Below are positions 58,049 to 64,000 of a stretch of 64,000 nucleotides of DNA, one piece after another. The number at the start of each line of letters is the position of its first letter. Within the stretch, counting starts at the first letter, position 1. The DNA comes from Cupriavidus agavae (GTDB lineage Bacteria > Pseudomonadota > Gammaproteobacteria > Burkholderiales > Burkholderiaceae): contig NZ_SGXM01000007.1 in assembly GCF_004217045.1 (NCBI RefSeq), positions 124,001-188,000 of the forward strand, in the 5' to 3' direction. The notes beneath the pieces were generated by a model. It saw nothing but the letters and a program-made list of their open reading frames with translations. It was not told where the DNA came from and did not search any database. A program made the position numbers and the translations under genes.

Positions 58049-58378
58049 TTAGTTGCCGAGCGTCACAGTGATGTGACAGGTTTGTTTCTCGATGCGGTTG
58101 CCGCGGCCCTTCGCACGCGCGGTGAAGCGCTTGAGCGAGGTTGCCTTGTCGACGTAGATCGAAGTGACCTTCAGCTCGTCGATGTCGGCGCCTTCGTTGT
58201 GCTCGGCGTTGGCGATGGCCGATTCGACCACCTTCTTCACGATCCCGGCAGCCTTCTTCGGGCTGAAGGCCAGGATGTTCAGAGCACGCTCAATCGGCAG
58301 ACCGCGGATCTGGTCAGCAACCAGACGCGTTTTCTGGGCGGAGATGCGGGCACCGCGATGAATCGCTTTCACTTCCAT
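58049..58378 (-). CDS. rplV: 50S ribosomal protein L22
   Basis: 109-aa tunnel protein with HRGARISAQKTRLVADQIRG and the extended-loop region SLKRFTARAKGRGNRIEKQT. It is 9 bp after rpsS. Confidence 0.98.
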   Translation of the reverse strand: MEVKAIHRGARISAQKTRLVADQIRGLPIERALNILAFSPKKAAGIVKKVVESAIANAEHNEGADIDELKVTSIYVDKATSLKRFTARAKGRGNRIEKQTCHITVTLGN

Positions 58379-58387
58379 GATGGCACC

Positions 58388-58663
58388 TTACCTCTTCGCT
58401 TTCTTGTCAGCCGCGTGGCCCTTGAACGTGCGAGTCATCGCAAATTCGCCGAGCTTGTGGCCAACCATGTTTTCCGTCACGTACACCGGCACGTGTTGAC
58501 GGCCGTTGTGCACAGCGATCGTCAGGCCGATGAAGTCCGGCAGAATGGTCGAACGACGCGACCAAGTCTTGATGGGCTTCTTGTCCTTGCCGCTCACCGC
58601 CGTTTCCACCTTCTTCAGCAGGTGGTCGTCGCAGAACGGACCCTTTTTTGCGGAACGAGTCAT
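58388..58663 (-). CDS. rpsS: 30S ribosomal protein S19
   Basis: 91-aa head protein: MTRSAKKGPFCDDHLLKKVE with IKTWSRRSTILPDFIGLTIA and NGRQHVPVYVTENMVGHKLG. It lies between rplB and rplV. Confidence 0.98.
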   Translation of the reverse strand: MTRSAKKGPFCDDHLLKKVETAVSGKDKKPIKTWSRRSTILPDFIGLTIAVHNGRQHVPVYVTENMVGHKLGEFAMTRTFKGHAADKKAKR

Positions 58664-58685
58664 ATCTTTAGCTCCTACCTACCGA

Positions 58686-59516
58686 TTAGCGCTTGTGGCG
58701 GCGCTGGACGATCATGCTGTCCGTGCGCTTGTTGCTGCGGGTGCGGTAACCCTTGGCCGGGGTACCCCACGGCGAAACCGGATCACGACCAGCAGCAGTC
58801 TTGCCTTCACCACCACCGTGCGGGTGGTCCACCGGGTTCATCACCACGCCGCGAACGGTCGGGCGAATACCGCGCCAGCGCGTTGCACCGGCCTTGCCGA
58901 TCACGCGCAGGCTGTGCTCTTCGTTGCCCACTTCACCGATGGTGGCGCGGCACTCGATGTGCACGCGACGCACTTCACCGGAGCGCAGGCGAACCTGGGC
59001 GTACAGGCCTTCACGAGCCATCAGCACGGCGGAACCGCCGGCAGCGCGCGCGATCTGCGCACCCTTGCCAGGCAGCATTTCCACGTTGTTGATCGTGGTG
59101 CCCACCGGGATGTTGCGGATCGGCAGGTTGTTACCCGACTTGATCGGCGCTTCCGAGCCGTTCATCAGCGGCTGGCCGGCCACCATGCCCTTCGTGGCGA
59201 TGATGTAGCGGCGCTCGCCGTCGGCGAACAGCACCAGCGCGATGTTGGCGCTGCGGTTCGGATCGTATTCCAGGCGCTCGACCTTGGCGGCGATGCCGTC
59301 CTTGTCGTTGCGCTTGAAGTCGACCACGCGGTAGTGGTGCTTATGACCACCGCCCTTGTGGCGGGTGGTGATATGACCATTGTTGTTACGGCCCGACTTC
59401 TGGAATTGCTTTTCCAGCAGCGGAGCGTGCGGGGCACCCTTGTGCAGGTCGCGGTTAACGACCTTCACCATCGAGCGACGGCCCGGGGATGTCGGCTTGG
59501 TCTTGACGAGTGCCAT
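58686..59516 (-). CDS. rplB: 50S ribosomal protein L2
   Basis: 276-aa protein essential for peptidyl-transferase centre assembly. Begins MALVKTKPTSPGRRSMVKVV and has the C-terminal RGVVMNPVDHPHGGGEGKTA containing the conserved His. It is 2 bp after rplW. Confidence 0.98.
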   Translation of the reverse strand: MALVKTKPTSPGRRSMVKVVNRDLHKGAPHAPLLEKQFQKSGRNNNGHITTRHKGGGHKHHYRVVDFKRNDKDGIAAKVERLEYDPNRSANIALVLFADGERRYIIATKGMVAGQPLMNGSEAPIKSGNNLPIRNIPVGTTINNVEMLPGKGAQIARAAGGSAVLMAREGLYAQVRLRSGEVRRVHIECRATIGEVGNEEHSLRVIGKAGATRWRGIRPTVRGVVMNPVDHPHGGGEGKTAAGRDPVSPWGTPAKGYRTRSNKRTDSMIVQRRHKR

Positions 59517-59518
59517 GA

Positions 59519-59833
59519 TTACTTGGCCTCCGCTTCAAAATTGATTTCCTGACCCGGCTTCAGTGCCACGTATGCCTTCTTGACGTGGTTGCGACGGCCC
59601 ATGAAACGGCCGAAGCGCTTCTGCTTGCCCTTCTGGTTCAGGATCTGAACGGACTGCACCTCGACCTTGAACAGCAGTTCGACGGCGGCCTTCACTTCTG
59701 CCTTGTTGGCATCGCGAGCCACTTCGAACACAACCTGTTCGTTCTTGTCGGCGACCAGGGTTGCCTTTTCGGAAACCACCGGCGCGAGCAGCACCTGCAT
59801 CAAACGATGATCGTTCTTGGCTACTTGCGTCAT
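59519..59833 (-). CDS. rplW: 50S ribosomal protein L23
   Basis: 104-aa exit-tunnel protein, the docking site for trigger factor and SRP. It has LLAPVVSEKATLVADKNEQV and GRFMGRRNHVKKAYVALKPG. Its ATG overlaps the rplD stop by four bases. Confidence 0.98.
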   Translation of the reverse strand: MTQVAKNDHRLMQVLLAPVVSEKATLVADKNEQVVFEVARDANKAEVKAAVELLFKVEVQSVQILNQKGKQKRFGRFMGRRNHVKKAYVALKPGQEINFEAEAK

Positions 59834-60450
59834 TTCAGCAACTCCTCGATCTGCGCGACAGCTGCCTTCGTCACGAGCACCTTCTTGTAGTGCACCAGCG
59901 ACAGCGGATCAGCGTGACGCGGCTCCACGACTGCCACGTTCGGCAGGTTGCGCGAAGCCAGGTAGAGGTTTTCGTCGAGGCTGTCGGTAATGATCAGCAC
60001 CGAGTCCAGGCCCATGGCCTTGAACTTGTCGGCCAGCAGCTTGGTCTTGGGTGCGTCGACAGCGAAACCGTCCACCACGTTGATACGACCTTCACGTGCG
60101 AGCTGCGAATAAATCGAGCGCATACCGGCACGGAACATCTTCTTGTTGACCTTCTGGCTGAAGTTTTCTTCCGGCGAATTCGGGAAGATACGGCCACCGC
60201 CACGCCACAGAGGCGAGGACGACATACCGGCACGAGCACGGCCCGTACCCTTCTGGCGCCACGGCTTCTTGGTCGTGTGCTTGACCTCTTCACGGTCCTT
60301 CTGCTTGCGGTTACCGCTGCGAGCATTGGCCTGATAGGCAACGACGATCTGGTGAACCAGGGCTTCGTTGTAGTCACGGCCGAACACTTCGGGCGAGGCG
60401 GTAACGCCGGCGCCGATCTGACCGTTGTCCTGGAGGAGCTTGAGTTCCAT
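59830..60450 (-). CDS. rplD: 50S ribosomal protein L4
   Basis: 206-aa protein; in E. coli it also represses its own operon. It has the basic loop GTGRARAGMSSSPLWRGGGR. Opens MELKLLQDNGQIGAGVTASP, 12 bp after rplC. Confidence 0.98.
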   Translation of the reverse strand: MELKLLQDNGQIGAGVTASPEVFGRDYNEALVHQIVVAYQANARSGNRKQKDREEVKHTTKKPWRQKGTGRARAGMSSSPLWRGGGRIFPNSPEENFSQKVNKKMFRAGMRSIYSQLAREGRINVVDGFAVDAPKTKLLADKFKAMGLDSVLIITDSLDENLYLASRNLPNVAVVEPRHADPLSLVHYKKVLVTKAAVAQIEELLK

Positions 60451-60462
60451 TACATGCGCTCC

Positions 60463-61107
60463 TTAAGCTTTGGCCTTGACGGCCGGGGTCACGATGACCT
60501 TGCCGCCCTTGGAACCGGGGATGGCGCCCTTGACCAGCAGCAGCTTGCGCTCTGCGTCGATCTTGGCGATCTCGAGGTTTTGCACGGTACGGGTGACATC
60601 ACCGAGGTGACCCGTCATGCGCTTGCCCGGGAACACGCGGCCCGGATCCTGCGCCATACCGATGGAACCCGGCACGTTGTGCGAACGCGAGTTACCGTGG
60701 GTGGCACGACCCGATGCGAAGTGGTAGCGCTTGATGGTACCGGCGTAGCCCTTACCGATCGTCACGCCCTGCACGTCGATCTTCTGGCCAACCTGGAACA
60801 GGTCGACAGACAGCGAGCCGCCAGCTTGCAGCTCGGCAGCCTTGGCTGCATCGATACGGAATTCTTTGATGATTTCGCCAGCTTCCACACCGGCTTTGGC
60901 GAGGTGACCCGCCAGCGGCTTGGTAACGCGGCTCGCGCGTCGGCTGCCAAAAGTGACTTGAACGGCGGTGTAACCGTCGGTCTCGTCCGTCTTGATTTGC
61001 GTCACGCGGTTGTCGCCGACCTCGACCACGGTAACGGGAATCGAATCACCGTCGTCCGTGAAAATACGGGTCATGCCAACCTTGCGACCTACAAGGCCAA
61101 GGCTCAT
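60463..61107 (-). CDS. rplC: 50S ribosomal protein L3
   Basis: 214-aa assembly-initiator protein: MSLGLVGRKVGMTRIFTDDG with HFASGRATHGNSRSHNVPGS and PGRVFPGKRMTGHLGDVTRT. The ATG at 61107 has GGAG eight bases upstream; an ATG four codons earlier is possible. A 320-bp spacer with a terminator and a likely promoter separates it from rpsJ. Confidence 0.97.
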   Translation of the reverse strand: MSLGLVGRKVGMTRIFTDDGDSIPVTVVEVGDNRVTQIKTDETDGYTAVQVTFGSRRASRVTKPLAGHLAKAGVEAGEIIKEFRIDAAKAAELQAGGSLSVDLFQVGQKIDVQGVTIGKGYAGTIKRYHFASGRATHGNSRSHNVPGSIGMAQDPGRVFPGKRMTGHLGDVTRTVQNLEIAKIDAERKLLLVKGAIPGSKGGKVIVTPAVKAKA

Positions 61108-61239
61108 GGTTTGCTCCATTCCCAGCTGCGATTGGCCGGGGCTGATTGATACACGAAAACTGTGTGAGTGCGGGTTGCGCGAAAAGGATTGCGCGTGACC
61201 AAAATGGTCCCCACTACCCGGATTAATGGGTAGCCTTAC

Positions 61240-61268
61240 AACATACCACAGCAACGGGGAAAGGGCAA
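61240..61268 (-). promoter_or_regulatory. Candidate promoter for the rplC-led part of the S10 group
   Basis: On the minus strand TTGCCC (61263-61268) and TATGTT (61240-61245) are 17 bp apart, downstream of the rpsJ terminator and about 133 bp before rplC. Each box has four consensus bases. The remaining 5' leader contains no ORF of note. Confidence 0.4.
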
Positions 61269-61360
61269 GCAGTGTCGCGCTTTTCCGCGCCTGCCGTGGG
61301 TCAATCCGGGCGGATCGGCGCCCGATACGGCACTTTGCATGCCGATGCCGTCGTTTGAAA

Positions 61361-61388
61361 ACAAAAACGGCGAACTCGCGTTCGCCGT
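61361..61388 (-). terminator. Intrinsic terminator after rpsJ
   Basis: ACGGCGAAC pairs with GTTCGCCGT around GCGA, followed on the minus strand by TTTTGTTTTC. It lies 40 bp after the rpsJ stop, inside the otherwise continuous S10 group, so it separates tuf-rpsJ from rplC at least partly. Confidence 0.85.
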
Positions 61389-61427
61389 CTTGCTGCATCA
61401 GGCCGGCTATGCGGCCCGAAACATGGG

Positions 61428-61736
61428 TCAGACCTTGATCTCGACGTCCACGCCTGCCGGCAGGTCCAGCTTCATCAGCGCGTCGACGGTCTTGTCCGTC
61501 GGATCGACGATGTCCATCAGGCGCTGGTGGGTGCGGATCTCGAACTGATCGCGGCTGGTCTTGTTGACGTGCGGCGAACGCAGGATGTCGAAGCGCTGGA
61601 TACGGGTCGGCAGGGGCACCGGGCCCTTGACGATCGCACCGGTACGCTTGGCGGTATCCACGATTTCGGCTGCCGACTGGTCGATCAGGCGATAGTCGAA
61701 AGCCTTCAGGCGGATACGGATCTTCTGGTTCTGCAT
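61428..61736 (-). CDS. rpsJ: 30S ribosomal protein S10 / NusE
   Basis: 102-aa protein MQNQKIRIRLKAFDYRLIDQ with RTGAIVKGPVPLPTRIQRFD and SRDQFEIRTHQRLMDIVDPT. It also acts as NusE in antitermination. AAGGA lies eight bases before the ATG. It follows tuf by 79 bp that include a palindrome and a -10 box. Confidence 0.98.
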   Translation of the reverse strand: MQNQKIRIRLKAFDYRLIDQSAAEIVDTAKRTGAIVKGPVPLPTRIQRFDILRSPHVNKTSRDQFEIRTHQRLMDIVDPTDKTVDALMKLDLPAGVDVEIKV

Positions 61737-61773
61737 GATTGTTCCTTAAAAGAGCGATGGGCGAAGCGCCCGG

Positions 61774-61804
61774 ATTATACGGGACATGCCCGCGGGCATG
61801 TCCC
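61774..61804 (-). promoter_or_regulatory. 24-bp perfect palindrome with adjacent -10 box before rpsJ
   Basis: GGGACATGCCCG and its exact complement meet without a spacer at 61781-61804, 11 bp after the tuf stop. Directly downstream on the minus strand is TATAAT (61774-61779), 38 bp before rpsJ. A GGGACA with 19-bp spacing could serve as a poor -35 box. The palindrome could be an operator, or a tuf 3' hairpin without T-run. Confidence 0.55.
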
Positions 61805-61815
61805 AGGAAGGTTGC

Positions 61816-63006
<1,191 letters not shown>

Positions 63007-63048
63007 GTTTCAGCTCCTGATGGAATACAGTGTGATTCGATTCATTAA

Positions 63049-63075
63049 GCCGCCACGCGGGGTACGCATGGCGGC
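63049..63075 (-). promoter_or_regulatory. Hairpin in the fusA-tuf spacer
   Basis: On the minus strand GCCGCCATGCG folds on CGCGTGGCGGC (11 bp, one wobble) with a 5-nt loop, 9 bp after the fusA stop. The following TTAATG is too short for a strong terminator. It may mark a processing or stability element. Confidence 0.5.
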
Positions 63076-63084
63076 AAAGCTTTA

Positions 63085-64000
63085 TTACTTGCCCTTGGCC
63101 GTCATGACGGCTTCGGCGATGTTCTTCGGTGCTTCGGAGTAGTGCTTGAACTCCATCGTGTACGTGGCGCGGCCTTGCGTGGCCGAGCGCAGCGACGTGG
63201 AGTATCCGAACATTTCCGACAGCGGGACTTCGGCCTTGATGATCTTGCCGCCGCCCACCATGTCGTCCATGCCCTGCACGATGCCGCGGCGGGACGACAG
63301 GTCGCCCATCACGGTACCCGTGTAGTCTTCCGGCGTTTCCACTTCCACGGCCATCATCGGCTCGAGCAGGACCGGGCTGGCCTTGCGCATGGCTTCCTTG
63401 AAAGCCATCGAACCGGCCATGCGGAACGCGTTTTCGTTCGAGTCCACATCGTGGTACGAACCGAACGTCAGCGTGACCTTCACGTCCACCACCGGGAAGC
63501 CAGCCAGAATACCGGACGGCAGCGTGTCGACGATACCCTTCTCCACTGCCGGGATGTATTCGCGAGGAATCACACCGCCCTTGATGGCGTCGATGAACTC
63601 GAAGCCCTTGCCCGGCTCCTGCGGTTCCAGCGTGATCACGGCGTGACCGTACTGGCCGCGGCCGCCCGACTGCTTGACGAACTTGCCTTCGACGTCCTCG
63701 GCCTTCTTGCGGATGGTTTCGCGGTAGGCAACCTGCGGCGCGCCGATGTTCGCTTCCACGCCGAATTCGCGCTTCATGCGGTCGACCAGAATTTCGAGGT
63801 GGAGCTCGCCCATGCCCGAAATGATGGTCTGGCCCGATTCTTCATCGGTACGCACACGGAACGACGGATCTTCGGCGGCCAGGCGGTTCAGGGCGATGCC
63901 CATCTTTTCCTGGTCGGCCTTGGTCTTCGGCTCCACTGCCTGCGAGATCACCGGCTCCGGGAACACCATGCGCTCGAGCACGATCGGCGAAGCCGGATCG
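63085..64000 (-). CDS. fusA: Elongation factor G, 5' part outside the window
   Basis: C-terminal 305 codons of the translocase EF-G. The frame is open to the window edge. Visible are the domain II/III region FPEPVISQAVEPKTKADQEK, domain III with GMGELHLEILVDRMKREFGV, domain IV with QSGGRGQYGHAVITLEPQEP, and domain V with MGDLSSRRGIVQGMDDMVGG and the C-terminal FGYSTSLRSATQGRATYTME. Order fusA-tuf-rpsJ is the standard str to S10 junction. Confidence 0.97.
   Translation of the reverse strand, partial: DPASPIVLERMVFPEPVISQAVEPKTKADQEKMGIALNRLAAEDPSFRVRTDEESGQTIISGMGELHLEILVDRMKREFGVEANIGAPQVAYRETIRKKAEDVEGKFVKQSGGRGQYGHAVITLEPQEPGKGFEFIDAIKGGVIPREYIPAVEKGIVDTLPSGILAGFPVVDVKVTLTFGSYHDVDSNENAFRMAGSMAFKEAMRKASPVLLEPMMAVEVETPEDYTGTVMGDLSSRRGIVQGMDDMVGGGKIIKAEVPLSEMFGYSTSLRSATQGRATYTMEFKHYSEAPKNIAEAVMTAKGK

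Overview
The window reads as a chromosomal segment of a GC-rich betaproteobacterium of the Cupriavidus/Ralstonia type (Burkholderiaceae). The basis is the protein sequences as I recognise them and the gene order (his-murA-ibaG-mla, gltBD, pilMNOPQ-aroKB, and the S10/spc/alpha ribosomal clusters). No database search was possible. I see no tRNA, rRNA, CRISPR array, prophage or plasmid gene. Nearly all genes are housekeeping and most lie on the minus strand.

Region by region. 1-9.6 kb (minus): an envelope-lipid transport operon, mlaFEDACB, followed by a two-gene ABC-2 transporter, ibaG, murA, hisG and the start of hisD. 9.7-11.5 kb: an orphan Bug-type periplasmic receptor and a divergent GNAT acetyltransferase with a possibly leaderless mRNA. 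11.5-20 kb: glutamate synthase gltBD, a single-copy REP-type Y1 transposase with short inverted ends, and a dNTPase. 20-27.2 kb: aroB-aroK and, behind a terminator, the type IV pilus assembly genes pilMNOPQ, divergent from mrcA (PBP1a). 30-32 kb: cyaY opposed to lptM-lysA. 32-36.3 kb is the least ordinary stretch: two secreted paralogues of the DUF1120/fimbrial-like type flank msrQ, msrP and a COG4315-type lipoprotein, and a decayed copy of a paralogue tail lies between them. 36-46.8 kb: System II cytochrome c maturation (ccsB, resB) with a dihaem cytochrome c4, then engB, hemB, a CorA-type transporter, dsbD and cutA.

46.9-64 kb is the ribosomal superoperon on the minus strand, read from fusA (partial) through tuf, the S10, spc and alpha groups to rplQ. 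Its ORFs are intact, but its spacers hold several signals: a terminator and probable promoter between rpsJ and rplC, a promoter inside a perfect inverted repeat before rplN, a terminator-bearing 281-bp spacer between rpsK and rpsD, and hairpins around rpoA. Between secY and rpmJ, where infA is expected, only its first six codons and a nine-residue C-terminal block remain. This is a clear infA relic and implies another IF-1 gene elsewhere.

Functional links: MlaFEDB, MlaC and MlaA form a lipid shuttle across the envelope. DsbD can supply periplasmic reductant to System II cytochrome c assembly, and HemB feeds haem synthesis. PilM-Q form the inner-membrane and secretin parts of the type IV pilus. 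I found no convincing new multi-gene system. The best leads are the infA relic, the spacer structures in the ribosomal cluster and the DUF1120-like pair around msrPQ.
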